Source: Haliotis asinina (Eukaryota > Mollusca > Gastropoda > Lepetellida > Haliotidae). From it: a DNA stretch of 64,000 nucleotides. The stretch is taken from contig NC_090288.1 in assembly GCF_037392515.1 (NCBI RefSeq), forward strand, positions 16,028,969 through 16,092,968, given 5' to 3'. This document shows, piece by piece, positions 39,201 through 48,561 of the stretch. Under the pieces are notes generated by a model. The model worked only from the letters and a program-made list of their open reading frames with translations, did not search any database and was not told the origin of the DNA. Both the position numbers and the translations under genes were made by a program. The first letter of the stretch is position 1. Each line of letters begins with the position of its first letter.

Positions 39201-42200
39201 TAGAAGCATTTGCACAATAACAGTATTGCTCATATTAAATGATTTTCTGTATATATTCTCATGTAGTACATTTATTATATTATATATAATCTGTTATTCT
39301 AAATATATTCTTCCATTCCATATAGAGCCAAAGTTTTCAATATTTATCAAAATCAATAATGACAGCATCATCTATATGCTGTAAAAACTATGATATTCAT
39401 ACAAGCCACATATGGTTTCAGTGAATTTCATCAGTGATAAACATTTTTCTGATAGTCTTCAAGGTGTTGTGACCTGCCAGTGGTGTTCTGATAAACTGAA
39501 ATTATTGAAGAGTGGTTGCAGTGACCAAATGACCAAGCAATCAATCAGATATTCTCACAATTTGAACACAAACAATTTTTGAAACACTTGAAGATGGAAC
39601 ATAGCTGTCCTAGGGCCTCAAAACTAGAAAACTCACTTCAGTAACTGAAAAGCCCTGAATGAACATTTTTGAAGATGACAGGAAGTTTATGTGATAATAT
39701 ATTAGTCATCACTTTAAAGTAACAAGCTGCATTATTCTAAACATATCTGCAATAACAACCTAAATAGGAAAATCTGAAAAATGATACTTAACAATTATTT
39801 TCAGTGTTTAATCGGTTGCAATGAACAATCCATTATTATGAGATTTTAACCAAATCCCAACACTACCTGACACCTAATTACACCTGCCTACATTCTAGTG
39901 GTATAACGATACACATTGATGCATCTGATATATACAAATCATTTCCACTAAATAACTGGATGAGTTGGGATTGGGGTTGATGAGTGAGTTGGGATTAACA
40001 TGGATTTTAAGGATTTCCCAGCGACATCACAACAGGGATACCAAAAATGGGTTTCACACACTGTACCCATGTGTGGAATCGAATCTGGATCTTAGGCTTG
40101 GTGAGCAAATGCTGTAACCACTTAGCTACCCTCCACCTTCCCCACTTCAAAAACATGTGACTGATAACAAAAACTGTTCAACAATACAGTTTATTTCATG
40201 GCTGGGCATGGCCAGTAAAACATTCATTGAGTCCACTTGCTCTGTTTCTGCCCTACAATATCTTAATTCTTATCTTTGATCACTGAAATTTAAAAATGAC
40301 TAAGGCTTGTGATTCACTTGTGGCATGTTGTAAAATATGTCATGCTGTAAATAAAAGTACTAAGTCAGGAAAACAATCTTATCTCACTTACAGTTTGTGA
40401 CTCAACTGCATTGTTACACCTCTACTATATTCACATGATAGATGTTTAACTCAACTGGATTTACTTGATTTAAGTTTCAGTTTTTTGTTTTGTTTTAGCA
40501 TGTTTAGTCTTTAAAGATTGGCTGGTTTGCTGTTTGACACTCAGAAAAATTCCAGCTTTATCACGTCAGTCTGTAAATAATCAAGCCTGGACAAGACAAT
40601 CAAGTTATCAACAGCACGAGCATCTATCCGATTGGGATACAATGTCAACCAAGTCAGCAAGCCTGACCTCCCGATCTCGTTAGTCACTTCTTTCTTATGA
40701 CAACCATGATTTATTGAAGACCAACTGTAACCCAGATCTTCACGGGTCTTATTAAAGATTGGAAAATGATTGACAGCTTGTACATGAAATTGACGGTAGC
40801 AAGCACTGAATTGCAAGCAAAGGTTATTCAGTGCGATCTATTACCCAGTTCCAGTGAGCAACAAAAACCATCAAATTCACCATAAAATATTGTTTAAAGG
40901 TGCCAGGGTAAATGTTAAAAATACCGTGCACATAAAAATACTGAAGTCAAATGAAATAAGTATATGTAGCAAACCAATAACTTCAAAGACTCATTTAATC
41001 TTGAACATATGAACATTGTATGTAGACAGCTGGAAAAAACCAAAGATATTGTTCACTGCCACTGTTGAACCCCACCCACTCCATAAGCCAATTACAAAAA
41101 GGTAAGTCCATAATAGTAGTCCGTTAGTTATTCTGCTATCTTTGGGTGTTTCCATAACAGTCGTTCTTTCGATTTATTATCTTCAGGAGTTCACACATAC
41201 ACATAATCCTAAAAAATACCTGTTTTTTTAGCCAATCAAATGCAACAAAATCACTTGCGATTAATTTTAAAAATAACAAAATTAATCAAACTTCCTTCCA
41301 AAGTACCAAGAAGAGTACTGGCAAACTACAAAGTCCTAAAGTTTAAGAACTGTTTTTTTCATAAGCCTGTTTATAAGCCCTTAGCTTCGTTTGATACTTC
41401 ACCCACATTTCAACAGAAGCTCCCTTCTTGCCAACAATCAACATTAGCATATATACCTAAGATTTAGCATATATACCAAAAACTTATCAAAACATTATTG
41501 GGACACATCAACTAGACTGACTGACTGACTGACAGACAGACATTATTGGGAAACATCAACTTGACTGACTGACTGACTGACTGACTGACTGAATGACTGA
41601 CATCAGCAATTTCTTTTGTACATCCATGTAATAAAATGTAACACAAACCTGATAATCAATCCTGGTTATGACTATTACAACATTAGTAAAATTATTGTTT
41701 GAAGAATCATAAAATCCCCCAAACACTCACAGGACTAAAACCTTTATCCTTCTATAATCCATTTCCTTATGCTTGACTGTACTGTGTCTTAATCTTTGGG
41801 GTTAACTACCAAAGAACTTTTGAGGTGCTTCTGTAGAATGAAAAAAAAATCATACAAACCACTGCATTGGCACAAACTGCTATAGCAGTTGTATCATGAT
41901 AGTGAAGTGTTTGGTGTTTTAAGAATATTTCAGTTAACATTTAATTAAGTCACATTCAAGATTTGTTTGCATTGCACTCTAGAAACTGCTGATTCAACAA
42001 CGAAGCAGACAACCTTGACGGTAAGAAGTTATCATTAATGGCATGTAGCGACTAAGTATGACCACGATGTAAGATTCTACATAGGAACTTCGCTCTGTGC
42101 TATAAAAGACGTTGTTATCAATAAAGTCGTATGCTTCATTATTGAATATTCACTTTCAACAAGGAGGTCCGAGCTTTTAAACACATGGGAGTAGTATTTC

Positions 42201-42678
42201 AAATGCTCAGCATGGTACAGCAGATCTTCAAACATTCAGTTCTTACATGATAAAACATCAGAATGGGTATAACGGGCAAAACCAATACCCGGCATTTATG
42301 CCTCTTCTATAATTACACTTCGAATAAATAAATCTGATCACCACATGTCGCCCGAGGATCAACTGATCAGCGTCATGGCGTCAACAGCGAACTGATTTGA
42401 TCAGCGTATTATCCTACTGATCGTCAATCGACGCTGCCATGATAGGCTCGCTGCCTCTTTAACGATAGCGAGTGCGTCCATTGGAATTCGTCTGCTAGAC
42501 CACAGTTAGGCTAAATCTGCACCGCAGTTCACATCAAACGCACAAAGTACCTACCCGGTATCGCTAGCTCGTTGAGAGGAGTTGTATGTAGACTTTCAGA
42601 TAGATTTTTCATCCAGTCCGGGTTACCAGGGTATAAGACATTTTTAGGATCGTTTTTTGTCTCCGTCACCCCTGCCAT
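23444..42678 (-). CDS. PI-PLC X domain-containing protein (PLCXD type), two coding exons
   Basis: Joining 42,555-42,678 to 23,444-24,273 gives a 317-residue protein with a clean stop. It matches the single-domain PLCXD family throughout: an N-terminal tryptophan motif (DWM, residues 21-23), IPGSHDSF at 40-47, GIRYFDFRI at 98-106, LDFNHFYGM at 147-155, TDPAKMVQF near 225-233 and a C-terminal NNGINICTMDF at 292-302. Both histidines expected for the X-domain acid/base pair are present (about His44 and His119), so it could be catalytically competent. There is no Y, C2, PH or EF-hand domain, signal peptide or membrane segment, so it is probably cytosolic. Family members are thought to cleave phosphoinositides or related lipids; the substrate here is inferred. 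Length agrees with vertebrate PLCXD1-3 (about 300-330). I do not assign it to a numbered paralogue. Confidence 0.93.
24436..24551. mobile_element. MITE, CTGAACAG family, copy 2
   Basis: About 116 bp flanked by TA, with inverted ends CTGAACAGAAAAAG and CATTTCTTTTGCTGTTCAG and an internal AATATAAGACA segment resembling copy 1. Lies in the PLCXD intron, only 163 bp upstream of exon 2. Confidence 0.8.
25360..25473 (+). repeat. SINE family B, 3' half
   Basis: GCAGAGATCAATGCTCATGA, CACTGGACCAGACCTGA, CATCACATAGCTC and AGTGTGGCATTAAACAAC match the family. Confidence 0.65.
25474..28879. other. PLCXD intron sequence without recognisable features
   Basis: AT-rich. A short GAGTGAGTTTAGGTTTCACG near 26,490-26,510 may be a SINE tail fragment. 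Open frames here are short and featureless. Confidence 0.4.
28880..29970 (+). mobile_element. Degenerate pogo/Tigger-type DNA transposon
   Basis: Imperfect terminal inverted repeats: CAGCCAGGCCACATTAGTCC at the left and GGACATT-side GATTAACGTGGCCTGACTG at the right, flanked by TA on both sides (28,878-28,879 and 29,971-29,972). CAG...CTG ends and TA duplication are typical of pogo/Tigger elements. The 1.09 kb element contains a broken DDE transposase and subterminal TCCGAAC/GTTCGGA motifs. Confidence 0.8.
29246..29700 (+). pseudogene. Tigger-like DDE_1 transposase remnant
   Basis: Translation in shifting frames recovers conserved blocks of the pogo/Tigger/CENP-B-like endonuclease: MDETGLFYKLGPNHTLA, KERITIAFCANATGAVKIK, then AWMTSDMF, and FCDNAASHKSANVKMTNVKV. 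The first two catalytic aspartates are visible (in MDETG and CDNAASH); the third acidic residue and all of the N-terminal DNA-binding region are missing. Several frameshifts and stops show that it is dead. Confidence 0.82.
29971..30961. other. PLCXD intron sequence without recognisable features
   Basis: No exon or repeat recognised between the Tigger relic and the 166 bp tandem repeat. Confidence 0.4.
30962..31460. repeat. Tandem repeat, period about 166 bp, three copies plus a partial fourth
   Basis: Units beginning CTTGAAAATTATGAGAAGGT followed by CACCAAA start near 30,961, 31,127 and 31,293, with a shortened fourth at about 31,440. Each also holds CCTGCACCTT and TGGTGTCAA. The sequence resembles a repeat I know from mollusc genomes; no coding potential. 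Confidence 0.75.
31955..32165 (+). repeat. SINE family B, near full length
   Basis: TTGGTCTTCAGCAACCCATG, GTAAGAGGCAACTAGTGGGA, GACTTGGTTGAGACATGTCA, GAATTGTCTGGCCCAGATTT and GAGTGTGGCATTAAAC are in family order. Confidence 0.8.
32814..32860. repeat. 12 bp tandem repeat
   Basis: About four copies of TAACAGGTAAAA. Confidence 0.85.
32861..33757. other. PLCXD intron sequence without recognisable features
   Basis: No exon or repeat recognised. Confidence 0.4.
33758..33920 (-). repeat. tRNA-derived SINE, family A
   Basis: Minus-oriented copy with TTTTTTAGCAATATCTCAGC, GGGGACACCAGAAATGTG, GGATAATCAAACTGAGTCTT and TCTAGGCTATCGTACCGC on the plus strand. Confidence 0.75.
34190..34600. repeat. Degenerate short tandem repeat, TCTGTATGTACC type
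   Basis: Roughly 15-17 bp units (TTTCTGTATGTACCC and variants) recur about 25 times. Open frames on both strands are products of the repeat (YxxVPxGTYR-type and its reverse). Confidence 0.8.
34601..35338. other. PLCXD intron sequence without recognisable features
   Basis: No exon seen. It may include the 5' flank of the Tc1-like element, whose ends I could not identify. Confidence 0.35.
35339..36258 (+). pseudogene. Tc1/mariner-type transposase, internally deleted and inactivated
   Basis: Two open segments form one broken transposase. 35,339-35,716 holds the paired-type helix-turn-helix DNA-binding half (MPRHRLSENTRWQIIGMHEA start, WSIGSRLNIYHTVISRLV, then SGRLRKTTPRDDRALVRLVR). 35,773-36,258 holds the catalytic C-terminal half (VWGCISY, NARPHRSRAV, RSPDLNPTEHLWDHL). 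The block with the first catalytic aspartate is missing between them, and the second aspartate (normally DNARPH) is Gly in GNARPH. Only the third acidic residue, Glu of NPTEH, remains. A TGA (35,768-35,770) lies just before the second segment. It cannot encode an active enzyme. Confidence 0.88.
36259..37131. other. PLCXD intron sequence without recognisable features
   Basis: No exon or clear terminal inverted repeat for the Tc1-like element found. Confidence 0.35.
37132..37310 (+). repeat. tRNA-derived SINE, family A, with internal expansion
   Basis: GGGGTAGCCTATG head, GGATTTGATTCTCCACAAGG box-B-like block, TTGGTGTCCCCTGCC, and CTAAAAGCGGCATAAAACC tail. The TATTGCTGGTATATTGATGG part is lengthened by a small duplication. 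Confidence 0.85.
37311..38571. other. PLCXD intron sequence without recognisable features
   Basis: No exon or repeat recognised. Confidence 0.4.
38572..38945 (+). repeat. SINE family B, interrupted
   Basis: The 5' part (GTCAGGCTTGCTGACTTGGT) at about 38,574-38,630 and the 3' part (TGTTGATCACTGGATTGTCT through TATTGTTGAGTGAGACATAA) at about 38,800-38,945 are separated by roughly 170 bp of unrelated sequence, so this is either one split copy or two fragments. Confidence 0.65.
38946..39979. other. PLCXD intron sequence without recognisable features
   Basis: No exon or repeat recognised. Confidence 0.4.
39980..40137 (-). repeat. tRNA-derived SINE, family A
   Basis: Minus-oriented: AAAATGGGTTTCACACACTG, GTGGAATCGAATCTGGATCT and CACTTAGCTACCCTCCACC on the plus strand. 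Confidence 0.8.
40138..40584. other. PLCXD intron sequence without recognisable features
   Basis: No exon or repeat recognised. Confidence 0.4.
40585..40746 (-). repeat. SINE family B, 5' two-thirds
   Basis: Minus-oriented: CAACCAAGTCAGCAAGCCTG and ACCCAGATCTTCACGGGT on the plus strand. The conserved 3' tail is absent. It accounts for a 91-codon open frame on the minus strand. Confidence 0.75.
41484..41600. repeat. (CTGA)n microsatellite with duplicated flank
   Basis: ACATTATTGGGACACATCAA and (CTGA)n occur twice in succession, so the array expanded as a larger unit of about 55 bp before or during microsatellite growth. Confidence 0.85.
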
Positions 42679-42800
42679 CTTCTTGATGATGAGAACTTCC
42701 GGAAATCACGCTCCTGCGAAATAGAGTGATCTCCCCTTAGATATCGCTTTACTCTCAGGCCACGCAATCGATTTTCCCCGATTCATCCTCTGAATTCATT
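42350..42800 (-). promoter_or_regulatory. CpG-richer region around PLCXD exon 1; probable TATA-less promoter
   Basis: CpG dinucleotides are visibly denser here than in the surrounding AT-rich DNA. On the minus strand a CCGGAAGT motif (42,695-42,702), the ETS-factor consensus, lies about 17-24 bp upstream of the ATG. I found no TATA box at a plausible distance. The transcription start is not determined. Confidence 0.5.
42555..42678 (-). CDS. PLCXD exon 1 (start codon)
   Basis: This encodes 41 residues plus one base, beginning MAGVTETKND and ending NELAIP, then a GTAGGT donor. The DWM and LNELAIP motifs align with the N-terminus of PLCXD proteins. The 124 bp exon restores frame with exon 2 exactly. 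Confidence 0.92.
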
Positions 42801-43505
42801 TTCTTGATGTTATGCAGAAACTCAATACAATAGTTCTCGCTGACACCGACATCAGTGTGAAAAATTATAAGCTAGAATGATTATTTGATGATCTTATTAA
42901 CTTGTTATATTTAAATTTGAATCAACAATAACTGAAATAGTAAGAAATGCCCGTGTAGACTACCTGTCAACATGTACATGCATATCATTGAAATTCCACA
43001 CTCAATGAGTACTGTTTTTCACATGTAATTGAAACGCTAATATTTGCAAAGGTTGGTACAGTATTGACGTACGCAAACTTATTTTGTTTCAATGTACATT
43101 ATTGAATCATTTCATGGTGTGGATCCTAATCGAAAAGAGCCATGAAATTCATTCCAGCAGTAATCAAAAGGTTTCTAGATTTCTACATCGCTGGAAATTT
43201 GATGGTAGGAAGGGGTGGAGTGGGGTAATGATTTTTGTTGAAGTGAGTGAATTTCAATTCAGTTTCAGCATGTATTAGGTATTTCACATATTTTATTTGC
43301 GCTTCACACAACCATTATTCACAATTATTTACACCAAAGATGTAAAATTGATATTGTGTATGAATAACGTTTGCCACTCGCTCCAGCTTCACATATTTCG
43401 CTGTAATCCTGCGTTGTTAATCAAACGAAATGTAAATTGAAAATTTCTGATATCAGGATAAAATGTTAGTGTTACTACTGTATACGCTTGTTCTGGATCG
43501 ATTAC
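42801..43505. other. Intergenic sequence between PLCXD promoter and TIR element
   Basis: No exon or repeat recognised. Confidence 0.4.
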
Positions 43506-45566
43506 TTTAAAGGGGCACTGATGCGGAGCAATTTCCGTGGACTGGTGTAAACCTTTGTTTTTGTTTTTCTCCAGTGAGTACCCGGATGATATCCCAGAAT
43601 TCGTGACTGGTTCGTGACCTCTGCTGCGCAGTCCGTATGTGCAACTGATAGTTTAATTATAGACAGATCAACTGAGATGAAGTCATTTTTACTTCATTAC
43701 AAATGTATTATGAAAACAAATGAAACACTTTGAAGATTAATCATCTGCCAGTGGTAGAAATGGTAAAAAACTATCAGGACGGAAAAATACCGAAGCCAAT
43801 GAACGTCTCTTTTTGTCTCATAACCCTAATTAGTTTATTGTCATATTTGTATGATTTTGAAAATTAATAAAAGAACACACGGTCTGCTTATACTCGTAGT
43901 AAATTTCTAACATAACAGCAACATTTATACATTGTATGGATTGCCAATGTAGATCCTATTTCACACACATACGCGATCTAGTGAGTGTTTTCTGTCATAT
44001 CGATTCTGCTGAATGCTACAACAAATAAATCAAAACAAAATGCAAATAATGGATGTAAAACAGACTAATTTTATAGCAACAATGTCAGGCTACTACCTTG
44101 TTTAGGAATGTATCGATATCCACGTAAAAGAAATCGTATTCCATTCATCTGCAGCTGGTAAATAATCCTGGTCTGTGTCGCGTGTCTTACACAACTGTCT
44201 AAAGCAACACATCGTTTCACGTCTTTCGTTGGTGAAAACCTGATAAACCTCTCACTGGTCACCCAAGATAGCACACCTGGCAACTAATTGTATGATGTCA
44301 GCTATTCTAAGTAATTTAGTTAACCAATAAAGAGCAATCAATCAATCAACGCAAGGGTGGTTAATTCTTTGAAGGGAGGATGTTGTTTTTACAACTTTAC
44401 GACAGGGTGTAGTCATCTACACACACTACCTTTTGACAAAAGTAATTAATCAATCAGTGTGTTATCGGTTAATCTTTTGATCGATGTTTGTTTTTGTAAC
44501 TCAGCTGATAAACCCTCTTGCATCACTTACATACTCATATTACATAACATACAATAAATTTGCCGTTACAGACCTTAATTTACAATGTTGAGTATTTACT
44601 CCAGACAGGAGAAATGCCAAATGGGAACCTTTGTTGAGTAACCTGAGTGGTGGTACTACTAATTATACCTGTTATGAATTCATTAATTGACCATCCAGAG
44701 AATGATGGCAAATAACACGTGTAGGTTTACACCATCAAACGCGAGTTACAGCAAGGAAGATGTAATCTCTGTGTCGCATGCAGCCTGAAAACACTTATGG
44801 GCCGAAACTGTTTTGAGGATACCAACGGAATTTCGTTACATAAGTAATACATACAGGCATTTGCTGTGTACTTGGGTAAATAGGTGAAATAAGGTTTTTT
44901 TTATTTACGTAAGAAAATTTTCAGATTTCTCTACCAAAGGCAAAGTCATCGTTTATTGTTTACGAATTCAAATAAATCAACTGTGTGTTTTTATTATCAT
45001 AAATAATAAACCATTGTAGCTACCATAGCTACCAAAATTTACGTATGATAGTTGCTATCACAGCTGAACCAACACTCAAAATTACCTAAATATAAAGCTT
45101 TGCAATCTTCCGTACTGAAACAAATGGCTTGCTACGTGCCTGTAGACATCATATTTTCATGTAACATGATTGAATATCGAGGTTAAAATCAGAGAAATAG
45201 GATAAAATTGACTAACTATACCACCCAAGCATCATATTTTCATGAACATGATTAAATATCGAGGTTAAAACACAGAAATAGGATCAAATCAAACTATACC
45301 ATCCAAGCATCCGAAAAAAACTACACTGCTGGGATATTTTGTTACGATCAGACAAGGAATACCATGGATATTTTTAAATAATGGCACATGATGGGCATCC
45401 GGCCTCCTGACTCTTTTGGGTGAAGAAATTCTGCTAATATGGACAGGAGCCCAGTTCCTTTGTCCGTCACGGTCGAAGGAGCGGGCGCTGACCAATTTGC
45501 AGTTTGGTTCCGTAATTAGACGGTTGGCGAGAAACATTATTCGCTCCGCATCAGTGCCCCTTTAAA
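43506..45566. mobile_element. 2.06 kb element with about 26 bp terminal inverted repeats
   Basis: TTTAAAGGGGCACTGATGCG plus GAGC at 43,506 is mirrored at 45,541-45,566 with one or two differences. TTAA lies at both outer edges (43,507-43,510 and 45,562-45,565), which would fit a TTAA target duplication. The interior holds an 82-codon minus-strand open frame (45,289-45,537) and a 70-codon one (44,071-44,283), neither recognised, plus a tandem duplication at about 45,149-45,310. No transposase motif was recognised, so it is probably non-autonomous; the superfamily is not assigned. Confidence 0.7.
45149..45310. repeat. Tandem duplication, unit about 85 bp, inside the TIR element
   Basis: CATCATATTTTCATG, ACATGATTAAATATCGAGG and AACTATACCA...CCAAGCAT each occur twice in the same order. 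Confidence 0.8.
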
Positions 45567-46030
45567 TCCGAGGAAATAGTTTAGGCAATCGTCGAGGGTA
45601 TTTTGAGATCAAAGGATAACGTTCGTTTATCTAAGTCAACCTATTGATTAAATGGACGTTATTCATTTGTGCGGGTATGTGACTTACGGGAAGAAACACA
45701 GAAATTTCTAATTTTGGACAGAGAAGCAATCAAGATACGGAAATACACCAAAGGCTGGGTTGACACAAATGGCGAGGAGTAATTTGTTACAGATATCGCA
45801 CAGCTGAAAGGAAATCATATCATGAAAATAGAAAAGCAATCATAGAAACAGTGTGTGATTAAAGAACATGTTCATTAAATACAAGCGTAAATCTGGTCAT
45901 TCATTACAATGTGGTGGGCCGGTGAAAATAGGGGTTAAGTGTATAGAATACCGGGTTGGGTGAGGGAATTATTCAATAACTTACCATTTAATGAAAGGAA
46001 ATGGGTTATAAAAACATGCTGGATGTATTT

Positions 46031-46050
46031 GGGGGTGGGGTAGGGTGGGG
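46031..46050 (+). other. G-quadruplex-type G tracts
   Basis: Four runs of three to five G separated by one or two bases fill 20 bp, a strong G-quadruplex motif. It lies in a G-rich stretch (46,021-46,100) without a gene. Confidence 0.75.
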
Positions 46051-46083
46051 ATATTGGTGGTTGAGGTGCGGAGGGGTATAGAA

Positions 46084-46453
46084 TAGGGCTGGGACTGGTC
46101 AAAATTTCCCCTGGGTACCCCACCTCTTGTGACCCTACTCTACTGGATACCCGTCACGTTAATTCCTGAAATCAAATTTGCCTGAAATGGCAATATATTT
46201 TTCAGCTCGGAAGAAAAATAACAGCTTTTGCAATTTCCTAACCTAACTATGTATTTTATTCAAAAAGAAGTGACTGTAAGTAATGTTTAAATTTTCAAAG
46301 ACAATACAACTTTTGATTGTGAAAGAACAACATATTACTTTGTTTAATCTATTAGCCACACGATCATAACGGGTTCGGGTATTGAGACGGGTACCCGGGT
46401 CCATCTCATTACCCACCCGTCCCGTGTATCCAGATTACTCGTCCCAGCCCTAG
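46084..46453. mobile_element. Possible small DNA element with TAGGGCTGGGAC ends
   Basis: A perfect 12 bp inverted repeat, TAGGGCTGGGAC at 46,084 and GTCCCAGCCCTA at 46,441-46,452, bounds about 370 bp. Such ends occur in hAT-type elements, but I could not find a clear 8 bp target duplication. Confidence 0.45.
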
Positions 46454-47033
46454 ACTGTGGAATATGTTTCCTGAAATGGGGAGGGAGGGGGTCCGCAAAA
46501 TATCTTATACTAGTTATAGGCCGCAAACAAATACTAGTACTGCTGGCACTACCTACTACCAGGGTAAAGTGTAAACGTACCCCTGATATATGTCAATACT
46601 ACCTCTAGTTATAAAATTCAAGTTTAGCTGCTTCCGTTACCTCGCGTATTTAGTCTTTTCGAAAAAAACCCAACCAAACCAAAAACATGGGAAACTGGCA
46701 ATGGAAATGTTTGGTTCCGCGTGCACACTTAGGGCTTCGTGACCAACTCGTGTTAATCCGTGACAAGCTTACAATTTACGGAAAGGGACGAGTAATGACG
46801 AATTGTTGCCCGAGTCAGTCCACTGTGAAGTGTTTCCGTCCATCCACTCACCCGTTCGCTGTGATTATTCATGTTTCTAGGTTTGTCGACACCTGGTGTT
46901 CGTGCCACTAAAACATGCGGCTTGCACACATTTTCATCGGAATCGGTATATGATCATGAAATACTTCGTCATGTCTTGAAATGACATGAAATGACATGTC
47001 TTGGTTGTTTTAGAATGCCCGTTTTTCAAAAGT

Positions 47034-47192
47034 AAGTGAGTGAACGTGTACTGTTTTACGCCGCATTTAGCAATATTCCACCTCTATCCCCGTGGGGGCA
47101 CACCAGAAATGGGCTTCACACATTGTACCCACGTGAGGAATCGAACCTGGTACTTAGGCATGACGAACGAACGTTAACCACCACCGCCACCA
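47034..47192 (-). repeat. tRNA-derived SINE, family A
   Basis: Minus-oriented: GTTTTACGCCGCATTTAGCA, CACCAGAAATGGGCTTCACA and GAGGAATCGAACCTGGTACT on the plus strand. Confidence 0.85.
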
Positions 47193-47622
47193 CTTTTCAA
47201 AACGGGTGTGTATAAAAACTGACGTGCCAAAGAAAGGACATGCCTTTGGGTTTACATATATTTGAAAAAAGACCCGTATCTTTTGAAAAGTGTCATTGTG
47301 ACATTGTAGTAAAAAAATCAGGTAATGTTTATTTTCTTTGGAACGTCAGTTTACGTTCTCGCTCACATGTGTTCCTCGTATGTGTTGTTAGATGGAAATG
47401 GAAATGTTGCGGCTTGCAACAACTTCGCACGGTGCCCTTCACCTAATAGCGGGGAACGATGTTCGTTTTATCAGATACAGGTTTGCCATGTCAAGCCGCC
47501 ATCATATTAGTGGCACAAAACAACATACACTCTGTCATTTCTTGGAATCCATAGCCAGTCTTAACGATTAATTCTAGCCAATGACTGTTTTTGTCGTAAT
47601 CTAACAACTGTACACACCGGTT

Positions 47623-47660
47623 TATATAAGAAACGCACGTGATGAACTTATATCAGACGA
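47623..47660 (+). promoter_or_regulatory. Predicted TATA box and initiator of the MAM/EGF gene
   Basis: TATATAAG at 47,623-47,630 is followed by TCAGAC with its A at 47,655, so the TATA box starts 32 bp upstream of a candidate +1. A consensus donor (AAG then GTATGA, 47,721-47,728) follows, and a polypyrimidine CACAG acceptor stands two bases before the coding start at 50,011. Together these suggest a noncoding first exon. This is inference from signals only. Confidence 0.4.
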
Positions 47661-47723
47661 CATTTCACAGCGTTATCAGCTGACGTTACGTGGCATATTT
47701 TTTCGCCTCCAGCACCAAACAAG
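47655..47723 (+). other. Predicted noncoding 5' UTR exon of the MAM/EGF gene
   Basis: About 69 bp between the candidate initiator and the AAG|GTATGA donor. It would splice over 2.3 kb to 50,009 (after CTCACCCCACAG), leaving only AA before the ATG. If instead transcription starts within or after the adjacent SINE, this exon is wrong. Confidence 0.35.
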
Positions 47724-48116
47724 GTATGAATTTAGCACCTTTGGTGCAGTTCGCGACATTAATATTTTTCTGACACATTTTAAAATCTGAAGCAGATTGC
47801 TTACAGGATCAGCGACATGTAATTTTGAGATTAAAAAAATAGTAATGTAAGTGAACAGATGGCGTTCGTTCTAACAGGAATGTTAGCAAATGTTGACAAT
47901 GCTTTCTCGAACCACTAAATTTCCTTGATTATTTAAATCAGAAGGAAAATATGGAATTATTTCCAATGTACATTTTAAATATAAAACGTGAACATTACTC
48001 GTGTGTTCTTATCAATGTGAAAATTTTAAAAATCCGAAATAGAGAAATATCGTCTGCGTTCGAATCCCGTAACTATACATGTTCCAAACTGCCATCGTGG
48101 TTTTCTACCTTGTGGA

Positions 48117-48285
48117 ACGGGGCAGTGGGGGATAGCCTCGTGGTTAAAACGTTCGCTCGTAGTTAAGAAGGTCCAGGTTCGATTCCCCACATGGGTTCAA
48201 TGTCCAAAGTGCATTTTTGCTGTTCCCCCGCCACATTGTAACAATATTGCTAAAATAGTCGTAAAACATTTACTCACTCACTCGT
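48117..48285 (+). repeat. tRNA-derived SINE, family A
   Basis: GATAGCCTCGTGGTTAAAAC head, CCAGGTTCGATTCCCCACAT box-B region, CAATATTGCTAAAATAGTCG and an (ACTC)n tail. Confidence 0.88.
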
Positions 48286-48289
48286 TCGA

Positions 48290-48372
48290 CACGTGGGTTC
48301 TAAGTGCGGAACCTTCTGGTGACCATGTTGTTACCGGATTAGTGCTAAAAGCGGGGTAAAACTAGTCACCCA
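48290..48372 (+). repeat. SINE family A fragment
   Basis: Degenerate copy ending AGTGCTAAAAGCGGGGTAAA, directly after the previous SINE. Confidence 0.45.
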
Positions 48373-48459
48373 TACATTATGGTATATGTATGCAATATGC
48401 AATTGACCTGACATTTTTTGTTGTGTTAGGAAGACAATGAATTTTAGCATCGTTTAAAG

Positions 48460-48561
48460 GGGACACCATAAACGGGTTTCACATATTGTGCCCACGTCGA
48501 GAATCGAACCCAAGTCTTCGGTGTAAAGAGCGAACGCTCTAACCACTAGCCTACCCTACCT
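48460..48561 (-). repeat. SINE family A, 5' part
   Basis: AACGGGTTTCACATATTGTG, GAGAATCGAACCCAAGTCTT and AACCACTAGCCTACCCTACC on the plus strand; the 3' tail is absent. Confidence 0.8.

Larger units (their letters stand above)
24274..42554 (-). other. PLCXD intron 1, 18.3 kb
   Basis: Bounded by GTAGGT and TTTTCAG on the minus strand. It contains the MITE, Tigger relic, Tc1 relic, SINEs and minisatellites listed separately. Outside those elements, no additional exon of this gene or nested gene was recognised. Confidence 0.85.
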
